A stretch of 64,000 bases of DNA from Streptococcus oralis subsp. tigurinus AZ_3a (lineage in GTDB: Bacteria > Bacillota > Bacilli > Lactobacillales > Streptococcaceae). Both the position numbers and the translations under genes were made by a program. Shown piece after piece: positions 52,441 to 63,019 of this stretch. The stretch is taken from positions 186,001-250,000 of the forward strand of contig AORU01000003.1 of NCBI GenBank assembly GCA_000344275.1, in the 5' to 3' direction. The stretch's first letter is position 1, and every line of letters starts with the position of its first letter. The notes below the pieces were generated by a model. It saw only the letters and a program-made list of their open reading frames with translations. It made no database searches and was not told the DNA's origin.

Positions 52441-53365
52441 ATCGTTCTCCTACAGTCAATGTCCGTCCCACCCCGTTGAGGAAGGAAGCGATATCCATCT
52501 TAGGTTTACCAGCTGGTTGGACTTGCTTGAGAGATAGAGCACCTTCTGCCGTAGCGACAATCAATGCTTTCTTGCCAATAGAGAGGATCTCGCCTGGAAC
52601 TCCCTGACCTTCTACTGGTAGGGCTTCATAGATTTTAAAGCGGTCGCCTTTGAGAAAAGTATGGGCAACAGGCCAAGGATTCATACCGCGGATTTGGTTG
52701 AAGAGTTGGCGATTGGTTTTAGTCCAATCGAGTTTCTCTTCTTCTGGCTTAATATTTGGCGAGAAAGTGACTTGACTAGGATCTTGTGGTTCAGGTTTGA
52801 TCTCCCCAGCAATATAGCCAGGCAGGGTGCCCAAAAGCAAGTCACGACCAACAATCGCTAATTTTTCAAACAAGGTCCCGACATTGTCCTCATCTGTGAT
52901 AGGAATGCTACGACGAGAAATCATATCTCCTGCATCCATTTCCTTAACCATCTCCATAATGGTCACACCAGCTTCCTCATCCCCTTGAATCAAGGCATAA
53001 TGGATAGGCGCACCACCACGGTGTTTGGGAAGAAGGGAGGCGTGAACGTTGACCGCAAAGTCCATGCTATCAAGAAGTTTACTTGGGAGAAATTGCCCAA
53101 AAGCAGCGGTCACAATCCCATCCGCTCCTAAATTCATAATAGCTTCCAGCTCTGGGCTCCCAGATAATTTTTCAGGTTGGTAGATAGGGAGACCCGCTTC
53201 TTTGGCGGCCTGCTTGACTGGGGTTTCTTGGATCACTTTTTTACGGCCGACAGCGCGGTCTGGCTGGGTCACAACTGCTAAAATCTCGTAACGGTCATCT
53301 GATAACAAGCCCTTCAAAACTGTCGCTGAAAAATCGGGAGTCCCCATAAAGATTAGTTTTGTCAT
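52430..53365 (-). CDS. fmt: Methionyl-tRNA formyltransferase
   Basis: 311 residues. It formylates Met on initiator tRNA with 10-formyl-[21 protein letters not shown] near 110 with the catalytic His and the SLLPxxRG signature; [12 protein letters not shown] marks the C-terminal domain. It lies 12 bp behind priA, overlaps rsmB, and is part of the usual streptococcal priA-fmt-rsmB-phpP-stkP order. Confidence 0.97.
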   Translation of the reverse strand: MTKLIFMGTPDFSATVLKGLLSDDRYEILAVVTQPDRAVGRKKVIQETPVKQAAKEAGLPIYQPEKLSGSPELEAIMNLGADGIVTAAFGQFLPSKLLDSMDFAVNVHASLLPKHRGGAPIHYALIQGDEEAGVTIMEMVKEMDAGDMISRRSIPITDEDNVGTLFEKLAIVGRDLLLGTLPGYIAGEIKPEPQDPSQVTFSPNIKPEEEKLDWTKTNRQLFNQIRGMNPWPVAHTFLKGDRFKIYEALPVEGQGVPGEILSIGKKALIVATAEGALSLKQVQPAGKPKMDIASFLNGVGRTLTVGERFGD

Positions 53366-53377
53366 TTCTTCTCCTTC

Positions 53378-55774
53378 TTATAAAAATTGCTGCGGTTCGT
53401 GGTCAATGCTGAGACGAAGCTCGCTATTTTCCCGTTCTTGAGTCAAGGCCAAAACTCGATTGAGGGTTGGTCCTAGTTCATCTTCTAAACGGTATTTAAT
53501 CAAAATCTGGTAATGATAAAGGTTGTGGGTACGGGCAATGGGTTTTGGTGTCGGTCCAAGGATTTTACTAGTTTCCGATAAACCTGAGCACAAAATTCCC
53601 ATGACTTCATAGGCACGTTTGACAACCTCTTCTTCTTTCTTGTGAGAGAGGGTAATCCCAATAGTGAAATAGTAAGGCGGGTAGCCGAGTTGGCGTCTGA
53701 TACTCATTTCATAAGCGTAAAAGCCTTCATAGTCCTGATCTTTGGCAAAACGAATGGCATAATGCTCAGGATTGTAAGACTGGATCAAGACCTGCCCAGC
53801 CTTTTCTGCACGACCTGCACGGCCTGCCACCTGGGTTAAGAGCTGAAAGGTTCTCTCAGAGGAGCGGAAATCTGGCAGATTCAAGGCCGTGTCCGCATTG
53901 AGTACTCCGACTAGGGTCACATTGGGAAAATCCAAGCCCTTGGCAATCATCTGAGTTCCCAACAAGATATCTGCTTCCCCTCGGCCAAACTGGTCAAGAA
54001 GAGCTTGGTGACTGCCTTTCTTGCGAGTCGTATCCACATCCATCCGTAGAATGCGTGCCTGAGGAAAGAGCTCTGCTAGCTCATCGTAGGCTTTCTGAGT
54101 CCCCGTCCCGTAGTAACGAATACTGCGACTCTGACAGTTGGGACAGACATGAGGAATTCCCTTCGAAAAGCCACAGTAATGGCAGTTCATGGTCTTGGTA
54201 TCCATGTGGAGAGTCAGAGAAATGTCACAGTTGGGACAGCTATCTACCGTCCCACACTCCCGACACATAACAAAGCTAGAATAACCCCGACGGTTGAGCA
54301 TGAGGACTACCTGCTCTTTTTTATCCAAACGGTCTTGGATGGCCTCTAGCAAAGGAGGCGTAAAGTTTGACGTCTCATTCTGCCCAATATAGTCACGAAA
54401 GTCAATCACTTGAACCTCAGGAATAGTGGCTAAAGGATTGGCCCGTTGGGTTAGTCGCAAGTGTTGATAGACACCCTTTCCAGCACGCGCACGGCTCTCT
54501 AAGCTCGGTGTCGCCGAACCAAGGACCAGGGCTGCTTGATTGTACTGAGCCCGTAGAATGGCGACCTCTCTAGCATGATAACGGGGATTGCTGTCTTGTT
54601 TGTAGCTAGCTTCATGCTCTTCGTCGATAATTATAACACCTAGATTTTTCAAAGGAGCAAAGATAGCTGATCGAGCACCAACAACAACTTGGGCATCGCC
54701 ACGCTCAACCTTGCGCCATTCGTCGTACTTCTCACCATTGGATAGGCCTGAGTGGAGAATGGCTACTTTCTCACCAAATCGAGCAATAAAACGCTCCGTC
54801 ATCTGTGGCGTCAGAGAAATCTCAGGTACCAGTAAAATAGCCGTCTTACCCTTATCCAAGGCCTCTTGGATAATCTGCAAGTAAACCTCAGTTTTCCCAC
54901 TTCCTGTAATTCCTTGAAGGAGGAATGGAGGCTGTTGACTGCCAATAGCACTGACAACGGCATCACGCGCCTGTCTTTGTTCAGGATTCAATTCCAAAGG
55001 TGTACTTGCTTCAATGCCTTCAAAATAAGCAGCTGAGCGTTGCACTTCCTTTTGGACTATGGACACAGCACCTTGTTCCACAAAGAAGTTGACTTGCTCG
55101 CGTGAGTAGGATTCTAACAAACTAGCCAGAGGAGCACTTTCAGGATGAGACAGCAGATAGTCTCTCAGCTCTGCCTTTTTATTGGCACGCGCAGAAAGCT
55201 CAATCTTCTCTAGCTGAGTAGCATCAACCTCATACCAAGACTGGGTCTTGACCTTCTTTTGATCGACTGCCTGGTATTCTAAGCGGAGCAAACCTTTCCT
55301 GGTCAAGCGCATCATTTCTGCCTGTTTGGCCAAATCTAGAGAAGAAAAGGCGAGCGACTCTTCTGAACCAAACAAGCGCTCTTTGTCTGCCTGACTTAGG
55401 CCTTCCAGAGGATAGAGAATCTTATCATAGCTGGAGTTTAAAAATCCTGGCAACATGGCTTTTAGAATGGAGATTTTATAAGAAAAGACGGACTTGCGTA
55501 ATTCCTCAGCTAGCCAGAGTTGCTCTTGAGTGAGAACAGGGGAAAAGTCCAGCACCTCTGCAATCTCTTTCAAGTCCTGATTGGCAGCTTCTTCATCCGA
55601 CTGGGTCTCCAGGCCAAGAACAATTCCTTGTATCAAACGATTGCCCTTGCCGAAGGGGACATGGACCCGCATACCGACTTCCAGCATGTCTACAAATTCC
55701 TCAGGAACCTTGTAGCTATAGGGCTGGTCCGTCTGCATTAGGGGAACATCCACGATAATCTTTGCAATAGCCAT
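53378..55774 (-). CDS. priA: Primosomal replication-restart helicase PriA
   Basis: 798-residue 3'-5' helicase that reloads the replisome at stalled forks. Order: N-terminal DNA-binding domain (VDVPLMQTDQPYSYKVP), Walker A GITGSGKTEVY near 290, DEEH near 380, TPSLESRA near 425, then the two-zinc cysteine region CRECGTVDSCPNC ... NCHYCGFSKGIPHVCPNC near 505-540, and motif VI QVAGRAGRAEK near 650. AAGGAGGTGAG precedes the start. Confidence 0.97.
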   Translation of the reverse strand: MAIAKIIVDVPLMQTDQPYSYKVPEEFVDMLEVGMRVHVPFGKGNRLIQGIVLGLETQSDEEAANQDLKEIAEVLDFSPVLTQEQLWLAEELRKSVFSYKISILKAMLPGFLNSSYDKILYPLEGLSQADKERLFGSEESLAFSSLDLAKQAEMMRLTRKGLLRLEYQAVDQKKVKTQSWYEVDATQLEKIELSARANKKAELRDYLLSHPESAPLASLLESYSREQVNFFVEQGAVSIVQKEVQRSAAYFEGIEASTPLELNPEQRQARDAVVSAIGSQQPPFLLQGITGSGKTEVYLQIIQEALDKGKTAILLVPEISLTPQMTERFIARFGEKVAILHSGLSNGEKYDEWRKVERGDAQVVVGARSAIFAPLKNLGVIIIDEEHEASYKQDSNPRYHAREVAILRAQYNQAALVLGSATPSLESRARAGKGVYQHLRLTQRANPLATIPEVQVIDFRDYIGQNETSNFTPPLLEAIQDRLDKKEQVVLMLNRRGYSSFVMCRECGTVDSCPNCDISLTLHMDTKTMNCHYCGFSKGIPHVCPNCQSRSIRYYGTGTQKAYDELAELFPQARILRMDVDTTRKKGSHQALLDQFGRGEADILLGTQMIAKGLDFPNVTLVGVLNADTALNLPDFRSSERTFQLLTQVAGRAGRAEKAGQVLIQSYNPEHYAIRFAKDQDYEGFYAYEMSIRRQLGYPPYYFTIGITLSHKKEEEVVKRAYEVMGILCSGLSETSKILGPTPKPIARTHNLYHYQILIKYRLEDELGPTLNRVLALTQERENSELRLSIDHEPQQFL

Positions 55775-55839
55775 CTTCTCACCTCCTTCTTGTCAGTAAA
55801 TTCTTGCAATAGAAAAAATAAGATTGAGTCCCCCCAACC

Positions 55840-56154
55840 TTAAATTTTTTCACCATCTTCTTTTTCTTTAGCGATTTGCTCTTTGATTTTCTTTTCTTCT
55901 TCTTCTCTACGGCGTTTTTCTTCTTCGATTCGGAGACGAACTGCTTCACGTTTTCCTTCTGGATCTGGGTGAATCGTAACGTTTCCTGACTCGATTTCTT
56001 CTAAAGCACGAAGAGTTGATTTTTCAGACTTAAACTCTTGAGTTGCTGGCGCGCCCGCTTCTAGTTCGTGGGCACGTTTTGCTTCCAAGATTACGAGTGA
56101 ATATTTTGATGGTACCTTGTCTAGCAAGGTATCGATAGAGGGTTTTAACATCAT
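55840..56154 (-). CDS. rpoZ: RNA polymerase omega subunit
   Basis: 104 residues: [21 protein letters not shown], then [13 protein letters not shown], the omega core that helps assemble RNA polymerase and binds beta-prime, followed by a long charged helical tail ([13 protein letters not shown]) common in streptococci. It lies 24 bp behind gmk. Two ATGs in tandem at 56152-56154 and 56149-56151; either may serve. There is a 65-bp gap to priA without a terminator. Confidence 0.93.
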   Translation of the reverse strand: MMLKPSIDTLLDKVPSKYSLVILEAKRAHELEAGAPATQEFKSEKSTLRALEEIESGNVTIHPDPEGKREAVRLRIEEEKRRREEEEKKIKEQIAKEKEDGEKI

Positions 56155-56178
56155 TTGCTTGTACCTATTTCCTATAGT

Positions 56179-56871
<693 letters not shown>

Positions 56872-56903
56872 TTATCCTTCTACAGTCTTTCTATCTAGTG
56901 TAA

Positions 56904-56930
56904 CAAAAAAGCAGTAATTTTTCAACTGCT
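56904..56930 (-). terminator. Terminator of rny
   Basis: AGCAGT (56910-56915) / ACTGCT (56925-56930) around an AT-rich 9-nt loop with T6 on the minus strand, 10 bp behind the rny stop. Confidence 0.75.
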
Positions 56931-56939
56931 CTTTCTTAT

Positions 56940-58553
56940 TTATTTAGCATAATCTACTGCACGAAGTTCGCGGATCACGGTTACCTTGATGTTTCCTGGG
57001 TAATCGAGATTATTTTCAATTTTCTCACGAACTTTGTGAGCTAAGATTGTGACTTTGTCGTCTTTGATTTGTCCTGGATTAACCATGATACGAATTTCAC
57101 GTCCTGCTTGAAGAGCAAAGCTATTTTGCACTCCTTCAAAGCCATTGGCGATTTCTTCCAAATCGTGGAGACGCTTGATATAGTTTTCAAGAGATTCACT
57201 ACGAGCACCTGGACGCGCTGCACTCAAGGCATCTGCTGCAGCAACAATCACTGCAATGACGCTTTCGGCTTCGACATCCCCGTGGTGGCTAGCAATGGTA
57301 TTCACCACAACTGGGTGTTCCTTGTACTTACGAGCCAATTCCGTACCAATCTCAACATGGCTACCTTCAACCTCACGGTCAATAGCTTTCCCGATGTCGT
57401 GAAGGAATCCAGCACGACGGGCAAGAGCTGCATTTTCACCAAGTTCACTGGCGATGATACCAGATAACTTAGCAACTTCAATCGAATGACGCAAGACATT
57501 TTGTCCATATGAAGTACGGAACTGCAAGCGTCCCATGATCTTCATCAAGTCTGGATGAAGGTTTGGCGCACCAATCTCATAGGCAGCAGCCTCACCGTAT
57601 TCACGGATCTTATTGTCAATCTCTTGACGGTTTTTCTCCACCAACTCCTCGATACGAGCTGGGTGAATACGGCCATCCTTGAGCAACATTTCCATGGTCA
57701 TACGAGCAATTTCACGACGAATCGGATCAAATCCTGACAAGGTTACCACTTCTGGCGTATCGTCGATGATGACATCAACCCCTGTCAAACTTTCAAAGGT
57801 ACGGATGTTTCGACCTTCGCGTCCGATAATGCGTCCCTTCATGGTATCATCTGGTAGGTGAACTGTCGAGTTTGTTGACTCTGCTACATAGTCACCAGCG
57901 ATACGCTGCATAGCCTGAACCAAGATATCTTTCGCAATCTTGTCTGAACGTTCCTTCACTTCTTGCTCAGCCTCACGAATGCGGCTAGCAATTTCCTTGG
58001 TCAAGTTTTCCTTTGTCTGAGCCAAGATAATATCTCGAGCCTCAGTTTGGGAAAGGGAGCCGATACGTTCCAGTTCAGCTTCTTTTTGTCTTTCGACTTC
58101 CTCTAATTGCTCTTCACGTGCATCAAGGTTTTTTGCTCTATCAGAAATACTTTGTTCTTTTTGTTCAAGTGTTTTTTCTTTGTTCGTCAAATTGTCATCT
58201 TTACGGTCAAGGCTCGTAGCTCTCTCCGTCAAACGACTTTCAATTTGCTTAAGCTCCTGACGTTCTGACTTAAATTCAGCGTCCACTTCTTCACGGTATT
58301 TTCTGGCTTCCTCTTTGGCCTCCAATAGTGCTTCTTTTTTAAGAGACTTGCTTTCGCTCTTGGCTTCATTTAGCAATAAATCCGCTTCGCGCTCAGCTTG
58401 TCCTCGTAAATTAGTTGCTTCTTGTTCAGCATTTAGAAGCATCAACTCTGCAGCCTCTTGAGATGATTTCATCTTAGCTGAGATGCTGACATATCCAATG
58501 ACTAAACCAATGATGACGGCAAAAACAGCAATCGCAAGTGTCATGATTTCCAT
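56940..58553 (-). CDS. rny: Ribonuclease Y
   Basis: 537-residue membrane-bound endoribonuclease that starts much of mRNA decay. One N-terminal membrane helix ([19 protein letters not shown]), a long coiled coil to about 200, a KH domain ([15 protein letters not shown] near 232) and an HD domain ([13 protein letters not shown] ... [10 protein letters not shown] near 385) that holds the metal ions. GAGGTAAAAAC before the ATG. Single-gene unit between its promoter and terminator. Confidence 0.97.
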   Translation of the reverse strand: MEIMTLAIAVFAVIIGLVIGYVSISAKMKSSQEAAELMLLNAEQEATNLRGQAEREADLLLNEAKSESKSLKKEALLEAKEEARKYREEVDAEFKSERQELKQIESRLTERATSLDRKDDNLTNKEKTLEQKEQSISDRAKNLDAREEQLEEVERQKEAELERIGSLSQTEARDIILAQTKENLTKEIASRIREAEQEVKERSDKIAKDILVQAMQRIAGDYVAESTNSTVHLPDDTMKGRIIGREGRNIRTFESLTGVDVIIDDTPEVVTLSGFDPIRREIARMTMEMLLKDGRIHPARIEELVEKNRQEIDNKIREYGEAAAYEIGAPNLHPDLMKIMGRLQFRTSYGQNVLRHSIEVAKLSGIIASELGENAALARRAGFLHDIGKAIDREVEGSHVEIGTELARKYKEHPVVVNTIASHHGDVEAESVIAVIVAAADALSAARPGARSESLENYIKRLHDLEEIANGFEGVQNSFALQAGREIRIMVNPGQIKDDKVTILAHKVREKIENNLDYPGNIKVTVIRELRAVDYAK

Positions 58554-58601
58554 GTTTTTACCTCATTAAATTTGTTTATCGAATGACATACATTCCTTAA
58601 T

Positions 58602-58610
58602 ATTCTATCA
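58602..58610 (-). promoter_or_regulatory. Extended -10 promoter of rny
   Basis: TG-A-TAGAAT on the minus strand, about 50 bp before the start codon. The 3' end of hsdR lies just upstream; the pairing at 58624-58656 (TTCACA/TGTGAA) may weakly end that operon. Confidence 0.55.
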
Positions 58611-58664
58611 TAAAAAACCGATTTTCACAAACCCAAATTGAAGAGTTTTGTGTGAATTCTAGGA

Positions 58665-61643
58665 CTACAATTCTTCGGATCCCTTCAAACTTTTATACAC
58701 ATCATCAAAAAATATATTTGCTACTCTCTTCTTGAACGAATCATTATTTAATAGAGCACCATATAAATCTTGACTCTGAGAGTACCCTTCTATCAAGGCA
58801 TTATCAATTTCTTCTTCAAAGGCAAATACGAAATCTTCCCTAGAATTAACACGCGCAGATTGTTTAAGTCTTGGATTCTTTTTCATCAATTCACGAATCG
58901 AAACAGCTCCACTTAAGCCAACTTGCTGGTCAATGTTCAAATTTAACTGTTCGTTCATTTCGTCTAAGATTTCAGATAAATGTTTTTCTTGATCTCCAGT
59001 AACATCGCTCAAACTTGGTTTAGGAAGAGTTAATTCAGGCTGATATTCTAATTCAGAAACTGCCCTGAAAGAACCTGTTTGCTTATGTTTCATATAATCA
59101 ACGACAATCTTATCTGCAATTGTAAAATCATTTCCTCCTAAACGAACATCAATCATCTTAACAAGACTTTGAAGATAGTTATATCGTTCGTGTAAAACCT
59201 CATTTTGATAAGCCGTTGCCTGAATCAAGAAAGTATACATCCGAAGAAAACCGCGAATAACCTTTCGAATAGACAATTGTTCTTTTTCATCAAAGCGTTT
59301 CACTCTATCATAACCTTTATTCAACAAAGCGACCATCTTTTGTTTTTCTCTACTTGAACGTTTTTCTTGATATAAAAATTGATTAAACTCTTGAACCTCT
59401 TCGCTGTCCAGAATACCATATTCATCAATTTTACGATCCAACTTTAAGACATCACTAGGAGCAATGGTATCAGCCAAAATCGTCTCTCGATAGTAGGGAG
59501 CAAAGGCTGAGCGAATATCGTCGTAGGTATTTTTAAAATCAAGGATAAATGTTTTCTTGTTATAACCTCTAAAAATCCGATTCAGGCGTGACAACGTCTG
59601 CACCGCAGCCACACTACGCAATTTTTTATCCACATACATGGCAACCAACTTAGGTTGGTCAAAACCAGTCTGATACTTGTTCGCAACTATCAACACCTGA
59701 TATGCATCAGTATCAAAACGTTCTTTTAAATGCTCTTCCTTAAACTGATTCATCTGAGATTCCGAGAACTCTCTCCCTAGATAATCAACCTTACCAGAAA
59801 AAGCAATCAAGGTACCAATACTGGTGATACTGTGGTCTCTAAAGTATTTCTCAAAAGCCAACTGATACTTGACCGCCACTTCGCGACCAGAGGTCACAAG
59901 CATGGCTTTTCCTTGACCCCCCAACTCTGCCATAATATCATGACTGATAAAATGGTCCATGATAATTTCAACCTTTTGATTGATATTCTCATCAGATAAT
60001 TCCACGAATTTAGCAATCTTACGCTTAGCAAGCGTGGTTTTTAGTTCAGGATCTTCTTCTACTACTTTATTAAGTTGGTAGTAGGTTTTATAAGTCGTAT
60101 AGTTATCTAAGACATCTAGGATAAAACCTTCCTCTATAGCTTGCTTCATACTGTAGACATCAAAAGGGGCTTTAGAGCCATCGGGCTGTGTTGTACCAAA
60201 CAACTGTAGGGTAGTTGCCTTAGGAGTTGCTGTAAAAGCAACGATTGAAACATTGTCTTGTTTTCCTGTACGCGCAATCTCCTGCTCAATGGCATCCGCA
60301 ACTGTCACTTCCTGAATCTCATCAATGGTTCCATCCTCCGTATCCGTTTCAGTCAAGACCTGACTAACTGAACTCATGTAGGAGCCTGTCGTTGAATTAT
60401 GGGCTTCATCAATCAGAATGGCAAATTTCTTTTTCGCAGTATTCCCTACAGACATCCAATTGGATTGGTTAATCTGGGCAAACTTATGGATAGTCGTTGC
60501 AATGATCTTTGTGTTCCCAGCAATGGCATCAGCTAAATCACTAGATGTCTCTCGATCACCCATCACCTTCACAACACCGTTCTTATGATTAATCTGTCTA
60601 ACAGCATCTTGTAACTGACGGTCTACTACTATACGGTCTGTGACAATTAAAACTGTATCGACGATATTTCTATTTTGGTCATCATGAAGTGAAACCAGAC
60701 TATGAGCTAACCATGCTATGGTATTGGTTTTACCGGAACCAGCCGAATGCTGAATCAGATAATTGCTGTCAGTATGGTTGACTTTCATGTCTTCTAGGAG
60801 ACGGCTAACAGCTCTTCGCTGATGGTACCTAGGAAAAATCAGTGTTCTCTTTTTATGATCATTCTTATCAATCTCAAAGAAGATAAAACTTTCAATCAGC
60901 TGAAGAATACTATCCTTGGTCAATACATCAAGCCACAAGTACTCTGTATCTACACCATTAGGGTTGTGAGGATTGCCACTCCCCATATCAATACCTTCCC
61001 CTTTCCCCATATTAAAGGGAAGGAAGTAGGTCTCTTGACCCTTCAACTGGGTTGTCATGTAGATTTCCATAGTATCTACAGCAAAGGAAGCTAAGACTCC
61101 CTGCTCAAAACGAAAGAGACGATTATTAGGATTGCGACCTTTGAGTTGTTTGATGGCATCCTGAACTGACTGACCACTAGGATTAAACTTGAGCTCGATG
61201 GCAAATAGCGCTAATCCATTGATAAAGATAACAAGGTCAATGCGGCCGCCCTCTTCATAAACCACTTCCTCAATTACCGACAAACGATTGGCCTTATATT
61301 GCTGAACAGCTTTTTCATTAAAACTAGTAGCAGGTTTACGATAGAGGAGGCGCAGTTGCTTGTTTTCAATAAAGACTCCCTCTTTTAAGGCGAACAAAAA
61401 ACCACCCTTGACGATTTCTTTATTGATGAGAGTGATAATCGTCTCCTTGCTCAGTTTTTTAAGGAGATAATCCATGGTCTCTTCCTGAGTCTCCATCAGA
61501 AAATCCCATAGGAGTTCCTCATCCATGGCTAATCGAGGATTGTACTGAGCAGCATCCCGCTGGCTATAACCATTTTTTTCTTTTAAGTCTTTGATAATCC
61601 ACTGCTGGAAATCATAGCGCTCCTTCAAGCCCAAATTTGCCAT
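58665..61643 (-). CDS. hsdR: Type I restriction enzyme R subunit (HsdR)
   Basis: 992 residues, full length. N-terminal PD-(D/E)XK nuclease: GRIDLVIFINGLALFAIELK near 130-150, with Asp and the E-x-K pair, then QLKGRNP. Motor: Walker A SAGSGKTNT near 300, DEAH box LIDEAHNST near 412, AFTATPK near 470, SRLNRIFRGYNKKTFILDF as motif VI near 690. The C-terminal helical domain contacts M and S. It cuts DNA far from the unmethylated target after ATP-driven translocation. Last gene of the operon read from hsdS through two unrelated genes; 46 bp behind the membrane-protein gene. Confidence 0.95.
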   Translation of the reverse strand: MANLGLKERYDFQQWIIKDLKEKNGYSQRDAAQYNPRLAMDEELLWDFLMETQEETMDYLLKKLSKETIITLINKEIVKGGFLFALKEGVFIENKQLRLLYRKPATSFNEKAVQQYKANRLSVIEEVVYEEGGRIDLVIFINGLALFAIELKFNPSGQSVQDAIKQLKGRNPNNRLFRFEQGVLASFAVDTMEIYMTTQLKGQETYFLPFNMGKGEGIDMGSGNPHNPNGVDTEYLWLDVLTKDSILQLIESFIFFEIDKNDHKKRTLIFPRYHQRRAVSRLLEDMKVNHTDSNYLIQHSAGSGKTNTIAWLAHSLVSLHDDQNRNIVDTVLIVTDRIVVDRQLQDAVRQINHKNGVVKVMGDRETSSDLADAIAGNTKIIATTIHKFAQINQSNWMSVGNTAKKKFAILIDEAHNSTTGSYMSSVSQVLTETDTEDGTIDEIQEVTVADAIEQEIARTGKQDNVSIVAFTATPKATTLQLFGTTQPDGSKAPFDVYSMKQAIEEGFILDVLDNYTTYKTYYQLNKVVEEDPELKTTLAKRKIAKFVELSDENINQKVEIIMDHFISHDIMAELGGQGKAMLVTSGREVAVKYQLAFEKYFRDHSITSIGTLIAFSGKVDYLGREFSESQMNQFKEEHLKERFDTDAYQVLIVANKYQTGFDQPKLVAMYVDKKLRSVAAVQTLSRLNRIFRGYNKKTFILDFKNTYDDIRSAFAPYYRETILADTIAPSDVLKLDRKIDEYGILDSEEVQEFNQFLYQEKRSSREKQKMVALLNKGYDRVKRFDEKEQLSIRKVIRGFLRMYTFLIQATAYQNEVLHERYNYLQSLVKMIDVRLGGNDFTIADKIVVDYMKHKQTGSFRAVSELEYQPELTLPKPSLSDVTGDQEKHLSEILDEMNEQLNLNIDQQVGLSGAVSIRELMKKNPRLKQSARVNSREDFVFAFEEEIDNALIEGYSQSQDLYGALLNNDSFKKRVANIFFDDVYKSLKGSEEL

Positions 61644-61689
61644 AGTTTCTCACTTTCTAATATTTACTAAAATTTTATCTTCCTTATGC

Positions 61690-62184
61690 TTAGATATCAT
61701 TATTTCCCGTCATTTTTCTTCTTTCTTTCTCAGAATCTATAGTAATTTTCAATATTTTTCTAAACGCCTTTATTAAATCACATAGCGATAATACAAAAAA
61801 CGTTAATAATCCAATAAATATAGAGAGAGTTACACGTAAAACATCATTAGTGCTACTTGGTTCTTGAGCAAGAAAAAAAGAAGGAAAAATTGTTAATATA
61901 AAGGATAATAACGATAGATCAAATAGTCTTTCTATTATCAATAAATCTACATTAAGACTTTTTAATTTTTTTATAAATCGATTTGTTGCAAAAAATGATG
62001 TTATTCCAAATGCAGCAACTAATACACCTGATATAAAAATAAAAACATTTTGGATAGATGATACGAATTCAACATAATTATGGATAACACTTAATTGAAG
62101 TTGGGAATGAAAAACATAGAAAGATACTATTAAAGAGATTATTAAAAATAAATATTCCTTGTATTTTCTAATCTTTGAAAGCAA
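61690..62184 (-). CDS. Small four-helix membrane protein within the hsd operon
   Basis: 164 residues, family not recognised. Four hydrophobic helices: about 11-27, 44-66, 86-106 and 115-137; the N-terminus (MLSKIRKYK) and C-terminus (KITIDSEKERRKMTG) are basic, so both ends should be cytoplasmic. Small multi-helix membrane proteins of this form are common effectors in anti-phage systems, but nothing in the sequence proves that here. Its start overlaps the preceding gene by 17 bp, so the two are coupled. AT-richer than hsdR. Confidence 0.7.
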   Translation of the reverse strand: MLSKIRKYKEYLFLIISLIVSFYVFHSQLQLSVIHNYVEFVSSIQNVFIFISGVLVAAFGITSFFATNRFIKKLKSLNVDLLIIERLFDLSLLSFILTIFPSFFLAQEPSSTNDVLRVTLSIFIGLLTFFVLSLCDLIKAFRKILKITIDSEKERRKMTGNNDI

Positions 62185-63019
62185 CTAAATATCCTTCCTT
62201 CTCTTTGTATGCTTTTTCCAGTTTATCGTAAATAATATCATTATCAATATCTTCTATGTAATATTTTTCATAATAGTTCAACTTATGATTTACTAAATCT
62301 ATTATCTCAGAATCACCATAGACAGACATAGTTCTTATCTTTACATTTTGATTATCTTTATAAGAACAAAATTCGTCTATTGCACGTTTCAGTCTATTTT
62401 TATTTAAATCGGTTCCCTTAATCCTCATTTCCATGCTTTTTGCCGACATTTCTTTAGCAAATTCAACACCACTATTAATATCTTTCACTTGATCTGAGAA
62501 TAATGATAAATTGTCCGGAATTGCAATTGAGAAAACAACATCATGAATATGTCGCATCTTATCTAGATTTTCAGTGGCATACTTATCCTTTATGATAACA
62601 AATTCAAATTCTTTATAATCAATTCCGACCTTTAAAGCTATAAATCTTCTTAATTCTTCTATTGTAGTTTGCGATTTCCCTCTTTTCTGAAGCAAAATGC
62701 TATTTTTAAAATCATACAAAAATTGAGCATCATTAGCTATTCCTTCGGTATCTTCTTTTTCCACAATATCTCTATTTTGAGTCTGAATATCATCAATTTG
62801 AATATCTTGCTCCAAATTAACCTTTGCAATAGTAAATACTATATACGTATCTGTTTTACGAATATCATTGCGTAAATAATACGATAGATTTCCAATAGAT
62901 TCAGTAACCAATGATACTGCTGGATTAAGACTCGCAAAAAATGCATTAATCTTTGATACTGCATTTGTTTTAGAAACAGCTTTATAAAAAAGACACTTGA
63001 ATTCTCGTTCTACAAGCAT
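62168..63019 (-). CDS. Uncharacterised soluble protein within the hsd operon
   Basis: 283 residues, family not recognised; no membrane segment. A beta-rich N-terminal part (TYIVFTIAKVNLEQDI, FLYDFKNSILLQKRGKSQTTIEELRRFI) and a C-terminal part with MEMRIKGTDLNKNRLKRAIDEF and KIRTMSVYGDSEIIDLVNHK, ending KEKEGYLVAFKD. The FLYDFKNSILLQKRG style recalls DUF4747-like phage-defence proteins, a weak impression. The ATG touches the hsdS stop codon and its strong AAAAGGAGGG lies in the last codons of hsdS, so it is built into this operon. Confidence 0.7.
   Translation of the reverse strand: MLVEREFKCLFYKAVSKTNAVSKINAFFASLNPAVSLVTESIGNLSYYLRNDIRKTDTYIVFTIAKVNLEQDIQIDDIQTQNRDIVEKEDTEGIANDAQFLYDFKNSILLQKRGKSQTTIEELRRFIALKVGIDYKEFEFVIIKDKYATENLDKMRHIHDVVFSIAIPDNLSLFSDQVKDINSGVEFAKEMSAKSMEMRIKGTDLNKNRLKRAIDEFCSYKDNQNVKIRTMSVYGDSEIIDLVNHKLNYYEKYYIEDIDNDIIYDKLEKAYKEKEGYLVAFKD

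Noticed and set aside
61690..63019. Firm assignment of the hsd-linked pair as a Kiwa system
   Set aside because: Only the general make-up fits. Gene order is the reverse of kwaA-kwaB and no KwaB-type motif is visible to me.
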